Notes under the pieces: generated by a model | The model's input: the letters and a program-made list of their open reading frames with translations, nothing else | Databases searched by the model: none | What the model was told of the DNA's origin: nothing | Program-made: the position numbers and the translations under genes | In this document: in pieces, positions 1-7,816 of the stretch | How positions within the stretch are numbered: the first letter of the stretch is position 1 | Layout of the letters: each line of letters opens with the position of its first letter | Source of the DNA: Winogradskyella endarachnes | Lineage (GTDB): Bacteria; Bacteroidota; Bacteroidia; Flavobacteriales; Flavobacteriaceae | Assembly: GCF_009741275.1 (NCBI RefSeq) | Contig: NZ_WOWS01000002.1 | Coordinates: 682,001-746,000, forward strand | Direction of reading: 5' to 3' | Length of the DNA stretch: 64,000 nucleotides

Positions 1-37
1 ACCTATATTTGAGAATAAATGTTTTTCACCATAAACT

Positions 38-1573
38 ATGAATAATAAGCATTATTCACTTGAAATAAGTGTTTTTCACGGCAGGCAAGCACCAGAAACA
101 GGTACATTAGTAGGCTATGGCGCCATCATTGAAGCGCATCACCTACCAGTGCCATTGCCTAAAACATTATCTCTCATAAGTACTAAAAAACGTCGTTATA
201 CCACAACACACTGGCAGGTATTTACACCTAGACATGAACCAGAAAACAATTTATACAAACAACTGGTATTTGCTTTAAAATATGAAGGTGTAGATTTATT
301 AGTATTAAAAAAGCTATTTGTTGCCATTGATAAAGCACTAATAACTGAAATAATTGCATCCGAGACACTTGGTCAGTATAGCAGGAAACTTTGGTTTTTA
401 TATGAGTGGTTACTAGAGGAACAACTTGATATCCCAGATTTATCAACTGGTAATTATGTACCCTTATTAGACAAAAAATTACAATACGCCATTACAGGTA
501 CAAAATCTTCCCGTCATAGAATTACAAATAATCTTCCAGGAACTAATGAATTTTGTCCGTTGGTGTTTAAAACAGACAAATTAGATAGTTATATAAAGGC
601 TAACCTTTCCGAACAAAAAAACACCTATTTAAATACTACACATGCCGATGTATTGCAACGCGCGGCTTCATTTTTAGTGTTAAAAGATTCAAAGGCATCA
701 TTTACTATAGAACAAGAACATCCAACAACTAATAGAGCCATGCGTTGGGGAAAAGCTATCGGGCAAGCTGGTAACAAGCCCTTAAGTATAGAAGAGCTAG
801 AACGTTTACAGCAAATTGTTATTGAAAGTGCTAGGTTTTTAAAACTAGGGTTGCGACAAGAAGGCGGTTTTGTAGGAGAACACGATAGACATACAGGAGA
901 ACCCATTCCAGAACATATATCTGCAAAGCATGAAGATTTAGAGACTTTATTACAGGGTTTAGTAAATGCCAACAAATTATTGCAAGACGAAACCTATGAT
1001 GCGGTTTTAGCAGCAGCAACCATAGCATTTGGTTTTGTATTTATACACCCTTTTGAAGATGGTAACGGACGTTTACATAGATACCTAATACATCATGTGT
1101 TATCTAAAAAAGCATTTTCACAACAAGGAGTTATTTTTCCCGTATCAGCATCCATTCTAGACCATATTGATGATTATAGATTGACGCTTGAAAGTTATTC
1201 GCATCCATTGCTGGACTTTATAGAATGGAAAGAAACAGAAGGGCATAATGTAGAAGTCTTAAATGATACCATAGATTTTTACCGTTATTTCGATGCCACA
1301 AAACAAGCTGAGTTTTTATATGATTGTGTGGCAGATACCTTAAATCGTGTAATACCACAAGAGGTGAATTATTTATTAAAATATGATGAGTTTAAACATT
1401 TTATAGATAATAAATATGAGATGCCAGACAACTTGGTAGCATTATTAGTTCGTTTTTTAGAGCAAAATAATGGTATACTATCACAACGCGCTTTGAAAAA
1501 AGAATTTTCTGCCTTAAAAGAAAATGAGGTAAAAGAAATACAACAATTTTATAAAGACCTATTTTTTGAGTAA
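38..1573 (+). CDS. Fic family protein (probable AMP transferase) in a type I restriction locus
   Basis: 511 aa. The Fic core motif HPFEDGNGRLHR starts near residue 337; its His is the catalytic base and the GNGR part binds nucleotide phosphates. Fic enzymes usually transfer AMP from ATP to a hydroxyl on a target protein. An N-terminal S-x-x-x-E element (SFTIE, about residues 221-225) resembles the class II inhibitory helix motif (S/T)xxxE(G/N), with Gln after the Glu. The long N-terminal part is not assigned. Start ATG gives a clean N-terminus; there is no obvious Shine-Dalgarno site. It is followed by a GIY-YIG gene and hsdR on the same strand, so hsdM and hsdS probably lie upstream of the window. 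Its target is unknown. Fic family certain; exact activity inferred. Confidence 0.9.
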   Translation: MNNKHYSLEISVFHGRQAPETGTLVGYGAIIEAHHLPVPLPKTLSLISTKKRRYTTTHWQVFTPRHEPENNLYKQLVFALKYEGVDLLVLKKLFVAIDKALITEIIASETLGQYSRKLWFLYEWLLEEQLDIPDLSTGNYVPLLDKKLQYAITGTKSSRHRITNNLPGTNEFCPLVFKTDKLDSYIKANLSEQKNTYLNTTHADVLQRAASFLVLKDSKASFTIEQEHPTTNRAMRWGKAIGQAGNKPLSIEELERLQQIVIESARFLKLGLRQEGGFVGEHDRHTGEPIPEHISAKHEDLETLLQGLVNANKLLQDETYDAVLAAATIAFGFVFIHPFEDGNGRLHRYLIHHVLSKKAFSQQGVIFPVSASILDHIDDYRLTLESYSHPLLDFIEWKETEGHNVEVLNDTIDFYRYFDATKQAEFLYDCVADTLNRVIPQEVNYLLKYDEFKHFIDNKYEMPDNLVALLVRFLEQNNGILSQRALKKEFSALKENEVKEIQQFYKDLFFE

Positions 1574-1611
1574 TGACCATGGAGTTGCAAAAAAAAGCGT
1601 GTTACAATAAC

Positions 1612-1691
1612 CGTCATTGCGAACGTAGAGAAGCACTCTCATTTTGCGGAGTACTAACAGTAAACAGATTGCTTCGTGCCTCGCAATGACG
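1612..1691. repeat. 80-bp imperfect palindromic intergenic repeat
   Basis: Perfect 11-bp terminal inverted repeats CGTCATTGCGA (1612-1622) and TCGCAATGACG (1681-1691), with a nested GAAGCA/TGCTTC pair (1630-1635, 1670-1675). The sequence CGTCATTGCGA...GAAGCAATCTG is of the kind dispersed in many Bacteroidota genomes as REP-like hairpins; that is recollection, not a search. It fills most of the gap between the Fic gene and the GIY-YIG gene and could act as an mRNA hairpin or a mobile repeat. Confidence 0.75.
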
Positions 1692-1706
1692 TAAAAAAAT
1701 GACGCT

Positions 1707-1994
1707 ATGAAACCAGGATACGTTTACATAATGACCAATAAAAATAACACAACGCTGTATGTAGGTGTCACTTCCAACCTAGAGCGACGTGTTAAGGAAC
1801 ATAAGTGTAAAAAGTATCCTAAAGCCTTTACGGCACGATATAATTTGGGTAAATTAGTGTATTACGAAGCGCACCAAATAATAGGCGACGCCATAGGTAG
1901 AGAAAAGCAATTAAAAGCAGGAAGTAGAGCAAAAAAAATAGCATTAATAGAAAGTATAAATCCTGAGTGGTTAGATTTATGTAATGAATTATGA
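1707..1994 (+). CDS. Single-domain GIY-YIG nuclease family protein
   Basis: 95 aa, essentially just a GIY-YIG domain: GYVYIMTNKN with YVGVTS as the GIY-YIG pair, the conserved Arg in LERRVKEHK, and the Glu in the REKQLK helix. Small proteins of this type (UPF0213/YhbQ-like) are common in Bacteroidota; most have no established role, and nuclease activity is inferred from the fold. Its stop codon overlaps the hsdR start (ATGA), so the two are translationally coupled. A palindromic repeat lies 15 bp upstream of the start, an association that may mean the gene moves with the repeat or helps process it. Confidence 0.85.
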   Translation: MKPGYVYIMTNKNNTTLYVGVTSNLERRVKEHKCKKYPKAFTARYNLGKLVYYEAHQIIGDAIGREKQLKAGSRAKKIALIESINPEWLDLCNEL

Positions 1995-4864
1995 GTAAAC
2001 AATCTGAAGCACAATTAGAAAACAACCTCATTAAACAATTAGTTGGTTTAGGCTACCAAAACATTACCATACACGATGGCAATGCTTTGGTTGGTAATTT
2101 AAAAACACAATTAGAAGTATTTAATAACACAACGTTTTCTACCAAAGAGTTTGAAACCATTTTAAACCACTTAGCAAAAGGTAATGTGTTTGACAAAGCC
2201 AAAACCTTACGTGGCAGGTTTCAGTTTACTAACGATGCTGGTGAGCCTACTTATATTCAGTTTTTTAATAGCGAAGATTGGTCTAAAAATCTATTTCAAG
2301 TCACTAACCAAATTACCCAAGAAGGTGTTTATAAAAACCGTTACGATGTAACGCTTTTAGTAAACGGTTTACCTCTGGTACAAATAGAGTTAAAACGTCG
2401 TGGTTTAGAAATTAAAGAAGCGTTTAATCAAATAAACCGCTATCAAAAACACACGTTTTGGAGTAATAATGGGTTGTTTCAATACGTGCAATTGTTTGTA
2501 ATTAGTAATGGTGTTAATACTAAATATTTAGCCAATAACGAGTTGCAATCGGTAAAACAAACCTTCTTTTGGAGCGATGTAAACAACAAAAACATTACAG
2601 AGCTTACAGATTTTGCGGCTTCGTTTTTAAATCCCGATCATTTGGGTAAAATGATTGCCAAGTACATAGTACGTAACGAAACCCATAAAATACTTATGGT
2701 GTTGCGTCCGTATCAATTCTTCGCCGTAGAACGTCTAGTTGAGCGAGTAAAAACGAGTAATGATAACGGTTATGTATGGCACACCACAGGTTCTGGTAAA
2801 ACCTTAACCTCTTTTAAAGCGAGTCAGATTTTAATGGATTTACCACAGGTAGATAAAGTGTTGTTTGTGGTAGATCGTAAAGATCTAGACTACCAGACTA
2901 TGAAAGAGTTTAACAGCTTTAAAAAAGATAGTGTAGATGTTACTAATAATACCAGTAGTCTAGTAAAACAACTTACAGACGAATCTAAATTGGTATTAAC
3001 CACCATACAAAAGTTAAACAACGCCATATCAAAAACGCATTATGAAAACCAATTATCTGTATTAAAAAACCAGCGTATTGTTATCATTTTTGATGAGTGT
3101 CATCGCAGTCAATTTGGTAAAACGCACGAACTAATTACCAACTATTTTACAAACAGTCAGTTATTTGGGTTTACAGGAACACCAATTTTTGCCGATAATG
3201 CATCAAAAAACGATTTAGGTAAACGCACCACCAAAGATTTATTTGGCAAATGTTTGCACAAATACGTGATAACAGATGCTATTAAAGATGGTAACGTACT
3301 TAAGTTTGGTATAGAATACATTGGTAAATACAAACAAAAAAGCAACACCTTTGTAGATATTGAAGTAGAAGATATTGATAAAGCAGAAGTGTTTCAAGAT
3401 GAAAAACGTTTAGAAAAGATAGCCGATTACATTATTAACTATCATAGTTCTAAAACCTTTAATAAAGCCTATTCAGCATTATTTGCAGTAAGTAGTATTG
3501 ATGTTTTAATAAAATATTACGATATTTTTAAGCGTAAAAAAGAAACAGGAGAACACAATTTACGCATAGCAACCATATTTTCTTATGGTGCTAATGAAGA
3601 CAGTAAAACAGCACAAGATTATTTACCAGATACAGAAGATGACTATGATGCAGCAGCAGAACCTACAGCAGTTTATGGTAAGCATACTAGAGAAAAGTTA
3701 GACGAATACATTGCCGATTATAATAAAATGTATAATACTGGCTTTTCTACCAAAGACAGTAAGCAGTTTCAAAAGTATTTTGAAAATATTAGTAAGCGTT
3801 TAAAAGAACGAGAGAAAACATCATTTAAAGATAAAGATCGATTAGATATTGTTATTGTGGTGAATATGATGTTAACGGGTTTTGATGCAAAAAAGGTCAA
3901 TACGCTTTATGTCGATAAAAATCTAAAGTATCATGGATTAATACAGGCTTTTTCTAGAACCAACCGAATTTTAGGTGAACAAAAATCACAAGGAAATATT
4001 ATTTGCTTCAGGAATTTAAAAGGCGCTACAGATGAAGCCATCACGTTGTTTTCTAATAAAGAAGCCAAAGAAGAAATCATTTTACCACCTTATGAGTCTA
4101 TTGCTTCAAAATTTGATGAAGCCTTAAAAAACCTACTTCAAATTACACCAACCTACCAAAGTGTTGACGATTTGCGTGATGAAAACCAAGAACTAGAATT
4201 TGTTACAGCATTTAGGCGCTTATTACGAGCTAAAAACGTGTTAGAATCTTATGTGGATTTCGATTGGGATGATTTGGGTATTGACGAACAAACTTTTGAG
4301 GATTTTAAGGGTAAATACTTGGATTTACATGATAAAGTAAAAACCGATAGGCAAAAACAAAAAACATCAATTCTTGATGATATTGATTTTGAGTTGGAGC
4401 TAATTCATCGCGACGAAATTAATGTCGCTTATATTTTACAGCTATTAGCTAAATTAAAAGCGTTAAAACCATCGGAAGCTAAAGCACAGAAAAAAGCTAT
4501 TATTGACTTGTTAGGAGGTGAAGTAGAGTTACGAAGTAAGCGAGAGCTTATAGAGAAGTTTATAAAAGAAAACTTACCACATATTGAAAATCCTGATGAT
4601 ATACCCGACGAATTTGAAAAGTTCTGGCAACAAGAAAAAGTCATGGCATTATCAAAACTATGCGAAGACGAAGGTTTAGACCAACAACAATTTAATGCTT
4701 TAATAGAAAGCTACGTATATAGCGGACAAGAACCTATACGCGATGAGGTTTTTAAATGTTTAGATAACAGACCAAGCATTTTAAAAGCAAGAGCAATAGG
4801 CGAACGCATCATTTTAAAAATGAAAGAGTTTGTACAAGTGTTTTTAGAAGGGATGACAGGGTAG
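1991..4864 (+). CDS. hsdR: Type I restriction endonuclease subunit R
   Basis: 957 aa, usual length for HsdR. An N-terminal PD-(D/E)xK nuclease is visible (Asp near residue 119, then IELKR near 132-136). The SF2 translocase follows: Walker A TTGSGKT near 266-272, DECH box (FDECHRS) near 366-372, FGFTGTP motif III, and motif VI QAFSRTNR. The charged C-terminal region should contact the methylase-specificity core. It is the motor and nuclease of the restriction complex, cleaving DNA after ATP-driven translocation. It starts inside the stop codon of the GIY-YIG gene. HsdM and HsdS are not in the window. The gene sits beside tRNA-Met, a common island position. Confidence 0.96.
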   Translation: MSKQSEAQLENNLIKQLVGLGYQNITIHDGNALVGNLKTQLEVFNNTTFSTKEFETILNHLAKGNVFDKAKTLRGRFQFTNDAGEPTYIQFFNSEDWSKNLFQVTNQITQEGVYKNRYDVTLLVNGLPLVQIELKRRGLEIKEAFNQINRYQKHTFWSNNGLFQYVQLFVISNGVNTKYLANNELQSVKQTFFWSDVNNKNITELTDFAASFLNPDHLGKMIAKYIVRNETHKILMVLRPYQFFAVERLVERVKTSNDNGYVWHTTGSGKTLTSFKASQILMDLPQVDKVLFVVDRKDLDYQTMKEFNSFKKDSVDVTNNTSSLVKQLTDESKLVLTTIQKLNNAISKTHYENQLSVLKNQRIVIIFDECHRSQFGKTHELITNYFTNSQLFGFTGTPIFADNASKNDLGKRTTKDLFGKCLHKYVITDAIKDGNVLKFGIEYIGKYKQKSNTFVDIEVEDIDKAEVFQDEKRLEKIADYIINYHSSKTFNKAYSALFAVSSIDVLIKYYDIFKRKKETGEHNLRIATIFSYGANEDSKTAQDYLPDTEDDYDAAAEPTAVYGKHTREKLDEYIADYNKMYNTGFSTKDSKQFQKYFENISKRLKEREKTSFKDKDRLDIVIVVNMMLTGFDAKKVNTLYVDKNLKYHGLIQAFSRTNRILGEQKSQGNIICFRNLKGATDEAITLFSNKEAKEEIILPPYESIASKFDEALKNLLQITPTYQSVDDLRDENQELEFVTAFRRLLRAKNVLESYVDFDWDDLGIDEQTFEDFKGKYLDLHDKVKTDRQKQKTSILDDIDFELELIHRDEINVAYILQLLAKLKALKPSEAKAQKKAIIDLLGGEVELRSKRELIEKFIKENLPHIENPDDIPDEFEKFWQQEKVMALSKLCEDEGLDQQQFNALIESYVYSGQEPIRDEVFKCLDNRPSILKARAIGERIILKMKEFVQVFLEGMTG

Positions 4865-4897
4865 AAATTTAATTTTATACGCTTACTTTCTAGTTAA

Positions 4898-4927
4898 ACT
4901 TTTACTGTTGTAGCGCGGTAGAGATTT
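4898..4927. repeat. Partial copy of the tRNA-Met 3' end (possible att-site remnant)
   Basis: An ungapped 30-nt direct repeat of 5066-5095, 168 bp away: the first 18 nt (ACTTTTACTGTTGTAGCG) are identical, and overall 26 of 30 match. On the minus strand it copies the last 17 nt of the tRNA plus the first bases after it. It ends inside the T arm, so it is not a full second tRNA. Duplicated tRNA 3' ends are left by integrase-mediated insertion at tRNA genes. Alternatively it is a decayed tandem duplication. Confidence 0.6.
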
Positions 4928-4968
4928 ACATAATCTTTTTTAGGGAAGCTATATAATAGTAAAAGCCT

Positions 4969-5001
4969 ACAATACTAGGGTATTGTTGCCGTCTTTTTTT
5001 T
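4969..5001 (+). terminator. Possible weak terminator after hsdR
   Basis: Arms ACAATAC (4969-4975) and GTATTGT (4980-4986) around TAGG, followed after a few bases by a run of eight T. The gap between stem and T tract makes this a weak candidate. Confidence 0.35.
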
Positions 5002-5039
5002 GTACATTTTGCTATAAAGCAAGTTTTAGCAATACATAT

Positions 5040-5071
5040 AAAAAAGTCCAGTACGTTTGTACTAGACTTTT
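5040..5071 (-). terminator. Rho-independent terminator of tRNA-Met
   Basis: 13-bp arms at 5042-5054 and 5059-5071 with one G:U pair and a 4-nt loop. On the minus strand the hairpin is followed by a run of T, 8 nt after the tRNA 3' end. Confidence 0.85.
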
Positions 5072-5078
5072 ACTGTTG

Positions 5079-5152
5079 TAGCGAGAACGAGATTTGAACT
5101 CGTGACCTCCGGGTTATGAATCCGACGCTCTAACCAACTGAGCTACCTCGCC
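5079..5152 (-). tRNA. tRNA-Met (anticodon CAU)
   Basis: 74-nt cloverleaf on the minus strand. The acceptor stem is GGCGAGG with TCTCGCT (G:U at both ends), D-stem GCTC/GAGC, anticodon loop TTCATAA with CAU, T-stem ACGAG/CTCGT with loop TTCAAAT, and discriminator A. CCA is not encoded. The lack of an initiator-type unpaired first base suggests elongator Met; a CAU tRNA-Ile with lysidine cannot be formally excluded. A consensus promoter lies upstream and a terminator downstream. Confidence 0.95.
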
Positions 5153-5183
5153 ATTATTAATTACCAATAGGTAAATGCGGCTG

Positions 5184-5213
5184 CAAATATAAAAACAAAA
5201 TCTACTCTGACAA
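5184..5213 (-). promoter_or_regulatory. Promoter of tRNA-Met
   Basis: On the minus strand: TTG (5213-5211), 19 nt, then TATATTTG (5191-5184), an exact match to the Bacteroidota consensus TTG-N17-23-TAnnTTTG. The predicted transcript start is about 25 nt before the tRNA. Confidence 0.75.
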
Positions 5214-5301
5214 ACAATAAAATCTAAAAAAAAATAATTTTAATTTAATCTTCAATTCTAAGCCATAAATTGTATATATTGAGCACATAATTATAGTATT
5301 T

Positions 5302-5694
5302 ATGGACGATAAAGAAAAATATGAAATGGAGTTTGTGATCCAAGCATCACCTGCGTTGCTATACACTTATATATCAACACCGTCTGGCTTGTCAGAATGG
5401 TTTGCAGATAACGTTAATTCGCGTGGAGAAATGTTTACATTTATTTGGGATGGGTCAGAAGAAGAAGCAAAATTATTAAGTAAAAAAAGTGGAGAACGTG
5501 TTAAGTTTAGATGGCTAAATGATGAAGAAGATGGCCTATCTTGTTATTTTGAAATGCGTATTCAAGTAGACGAAATAACAAAAGATGTTTCTTTAATGAT
5601 TATAGATTTTGCAGAAGATGATGAAATTGATGAAGGAAAAATGCTTTGGACTAATCAAGTTTCAAGTCTCAAACAAGTTTTAGGGTCTAGATAG
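5302..5694 (+). CDS. START-like (SRPBCC/AHSA1-type) domain protein
   Basis: 130 aa, acidic. It has the layout of the Bacteroidota START-like AHSA1 family: an opening strand (EMEFVIQASPALLYTYIS), then SGLSEWFADNVN and a mid-protein strand FTFIWDGSEEEAKL. The fold is a helix-grip hydrophobic pocket; ligand and function are unknown. The gene stands alone in its transcription unit, 67 bp before the class IV aminotransferase. Its terminator lies in that gap and overlaps the next gene's promoter region. Confidence 0.8.
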   Translation: MDDKEKYEMEFVIQASPALLYTYISTPSGLSEWFADNVNSRGEMFTFIWDGSEEEAKLLSKKSGERVKFRWLNDEEDGLSCYFEMRIQVDEITKDVSLMIIDFAEDDEIDEGKMLWTNQVSSLKQVLGSR

Positions 5695-5695
5695 C

Positions 5696-5724
5696 TTGTA
5701 AATAGTTATTCTAATATATCTTTG
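5696..5724 (+). promoter_or_regulatory. Promoter of the class IV aminotransferase gene
   Basis: TTG (5696-5698), 18 nt, TATCTTTG (5717-5724): an exact consensus match. The -33 element starts one base after the stop codon of the START-like gene. The predicted start point (about 5730) falls inside the first arm of the terminator at 5725-5754. Confidence 0.75.
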
Positions 5725-5760
5725 TCTCGATTTAATTTTTAAACTAAATCGAGATTTTTT
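5725..5760 (+). terminator. Terminator of the START-like gene, abutting the next start codon
   Basis: 10-bp arms TCTCGATTTA (5725-5734) and TAAATCGAGA (5745-5754), followed by seven T (5755-5761) that run directly into the ATG at 5762. Transcripts initiated at the promoter at 5696-5724 would start within the first arm and could not form the full hairpin. Confidence 0.85.
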
Positions 5761-5761
5761 T

Positions 5762-6613
5762 ATGGTTAATTTAAACGGTTCATTACTAACTGAAGCAAAC
5801 TCTAAACTTACAGTAAATAATAGAGGTTACAACTATGGAGATGCTTTATTTGAAACTCTAAAAGTTGTAAATGGTAAGATTTTCTTCTGGGAAGATCATT
5901 ATTTTAGGCTAATGTCTTCTATGCGTATTTTAAGAATGGATATTCCTATGAATTTTACTATGGAATTTTTAGAAGCGCAGATTTTAAAAACGTTAGAAGC
6001 TAATAATTTATTACAAGCGGCTGCACGTGTAAGACTTAATGTAGATAGAGGAGTAGGAGGAAAATACGCACCTTCTAAAGATGCCATTGTACAGTACAAT
6101 ATTAGTGTAGAACCACATGATAATCCGTTCTATACTATAAATACTGATGCTAAATATATTGTAGATTTATACAAAGATTATTTTGTAGCACCAGGCTTAT
6201 TATCTGGTTTAAAGTCTAACAATAAAGCCATACAAGTTATAGGAAGTATTTATGCCAAGGAAAATGATTTTGAGAATTGTTTAATATTAAATACCAATAA
6301 AAGTGTTATAGAAGCTCTAAATGGAAATCTATTTTTAGTCAAAGATGGCAACATAAAAACACCTCCATTAGAAGATGGCTGCCTAAAGGGCGTTATGAGA
6401 AAGCAAATTTTAGAAATCTTATCTAAAGATGTTAATATTACTATTGAAGAAGCGTCTATAAGTCCATTTGAATTGCAAAAAGCAGATGAGTTATTTATTA
6501 CCAATGTTATTAAAGGTATTGTTTCAATAACAAAATATCGTAAAAAACAATTTGGGAATGATTTTGCGCAAAGCCTTGTTAAAAAACTTAATGCAAAACT
6601 GAGATTATTATAA
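5762..6613 (+). CDS. Class IV aminotransferase (ADC lyase / branched-chain aminotransferase type)
   Basis: 283 aa, usual fold-type IV PLP enzyme length. The N-terminus NNRGYNYGDALFETLKV is the family signature, with the substrate Arg in FRLMSSMRIL. The PLP-binding Lys is probably in LKSNNK near residue 160, and the Glu before the NGNLF motif fits the pyridoxal-nitrogen-contacting Glu. The family covers 4-amino-4-deoxychorismate lyase (folate synthesis), D-amino-acid and branched-chain aminotransferases; motifs do not decide between them, though ADC lyase is plausible. The start fits the family N-terminus but leaves no room for a Shine-Dalgarno site. It converges on yqgE. Confidence 0.85.
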   Translation: MVNLNGSLLTEANSKLTVNNRGYNYGDALFETLKVVNGKIFFWEDHYFRLMSSMRILRMDIPMNFTMEFLEAQILKTLEANNLLQAAARVRLNVDRGVGGKYAPSKDAIVQYNISVEPHDNPFYTINTDAKYIVDLYKDYFVAPGLLSGLKSNNKAIQVIGSIYAKENDFENCLILNTNKSVIEALNGNLFLVKDGNIKTPPLEDGCLKGVMRKQILEILSKDVNITIEEASISPFELQKADELFITNVIKGIVSITKYRKKQFGNDFAQSLVKKLNAKLRLL

Positions 6614-6650
6614 TTTAACTTGTAATTAGTTGAGTTTTTATTTGTTTAAA

Positions 6651-7205
6651 CTAATTATAACTTGGGTTTTCTGGTGCATTAGACCAAATACTGTAGTCAC
6701 CACCTAACTCTAACATTTTATCACGCCAAAAAGAATTACAAGGTTTAGAGATAATTTCGTTGTTGTAGATGTTTTCTGAAATGAGCCAAGCATTAGATTT
6801 AAGTTCGTTATCTAATTGTTGCTCATCCCAACCAGAATAGCCCAAAAAGAATCTAATATCTGATGAAGAAATAGCACCTTCATTAATAAGGTTAATAACA
6901 ACAGAAAAATCACCACCCCAAAAAATGCCATGAGATATTTCTACGCTGTTGGGTATAAGATCTGGTGACTTATGAATAAAATAGAGGTTGTCTTGCTCTA
7001 CTGGTCCACCATTATAAACTTTAAACTCGGATTCCGTACCTTCAATTATATCTTTAAGATTGTACTCTAATGGTTTATTTAAAATAAAACCAACAGAACC
7101 AAAGGCATTATGGTCAGCTAGTAGGATGACAGCACGATTAAATGAAATGTCTCCGATAATAGATGGTTCAGCAATTAGTAAATTACCTTTTTCGGGCTTG
7201 TTCAT
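6651..7205 (-). CDS. YqgE/AlgH family protein
   Basis: 184 aa, standard length. Opens with the family signature G-x-LLIAEPSI and FNRAVILLADHN, then GSVGFILNKPLE, the GGPV element (YNGGPVEQDNLYF), IFWGGDF and FFLGYSGWDEQQL. A conserved cytoplasmic fold of unknown biochemical role. The 38-bp gap to the aminotransferase is convergent. A -7-like TAGCTTTA follows a TTG by 20 nt on the minus strand around 7240-7270, with an 8-bp palindrome between them. Confidence 0.92.
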   Translation of the reverse strand: MNKPEKGNLLIAEPSIIGDISFNRAVILLADHNAFGSVGFILNKPLEYNLKDIIEGTESEFKVYNGGPVEQDNLYFIHKSPDLIPNSVEISHGIFWGGDFSVVINLINEGAISSSDIRFFLGYSGWDEQQLDNELKSNAWLISENIYNNEIISKPCNSFWRDKMLELGGDYSIWSNAPENPSYN

Positions 7206-7296
7206 TTTATACTTTTAATTGGTTTTATTTAAAATTCTGCTATTAAAGCTAGTTTATTTTTGTTAAATAAACAACTTATAACCATAAAATTAGAAC

Positions 7297-7323
7297 AAAA
7301 AAAGCCTGCTCATTGAGCAGGCT
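7297..7323 (-). terminator. Terminator of the HU gene
   Basis: Near-perfect hairpin AGCCTGCTC-ATT-GAGCAGGCT (7303-7323), followed on the minus strand by seven T (7303-7297). It lies 25 bp beyond the HU stop codon. Confidence 0.9.
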
Positions 7324-7347
7324 CTGTATTTTTAAACAAAAAATGTT

Positions 7348-7620
7348 TTAGTTTACAGCGCTACTTAAGTCAGAACCTGCCTTAAATTTCACTACATTTT
7401 TAGCTTTAATTTTGATAGTTTTACCTGTTTGTGGGTTTCTTCCTTCTCTTGCAGCTCTTTTAGAAACTGACCAAGATCCAAAACCTACTAAAGATACTCT
7501 GTTACCTTTTTGTAAAGATCCTTCGATATCAACTAATAAAGAGTCTAATGCTTTTTTTGCTGCTGCTTTTGTAATTCCAGCATTCTCTGCCATTCCGTTG
7601 ATCAAATCTGTTTTGTTCAT
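7348..7620 (-). CDS. HU family DNA-binding protein
   Basis: 90 aa, classical HU length. Begins MNKTDLINGMAENAGITKA, has the FGSW element leading into the DNA-binding arm, and the arm motif GRNPQTGKTIKIKA with the intercalating-Pro context RNPQTG. HU homodimers bend and compact DNA. The gene is monocistronic, with its own consensus promoter (7683-7712) and terminator. Its long AT-rich leader suggests strong expression. Confidence 0.95.
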   Translation of the reverse strand: MNKTDLINGMAENAGITKAAAKKALDSLLVDIEGSLQKGNRVSLVGFGSWSVSKRAAREGRNPQTGKTIKIKAKNVVKFKAGSDLSSAVN

Positions 7621-7682
7621 AAATATTAATTTTAAATTGTTAAAAATTCGATTTTAGTCATAGTGTTGTTAAAACCGGTACA

Positions 7683-7712
7683 CAAAATTATTAGGAATAT
7701 TAAGCTATACAA
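7683..7712 (-). promoter_or_regulatory. Promoter of the HU gene
   Basis: Minus strand: TTG (7712-7710), 19 nt, TAATTTTG (7690-7683), an exact consensus match. Leader about 56 nt to the HU start. Confidence 0.75.
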
Positions 7713-7816
7713 GGAATAGCAAGGGAAACTCGGATTTTTGTTAATAACTTGAGGCATTTGTTAATAAACCTAATGAATTTTATCGAATATTTTGTAATAC
7801 CAATGATAATAAGGGT

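Noticed and set aside
4898..4935. A second full tRNA gene
   Set aside because: Only the 3' segment is copied; no anticodon arm or D arm follows.
6623..6657. Inverted repeat TAATTAGTT / AACTAATTA between the aminotransferase and yqgE
   Set aside because: The loop is 17 nt and the second arm overlaps the yqgE stop codon; AT-only stem with no clear T tract, so not called a terminator.
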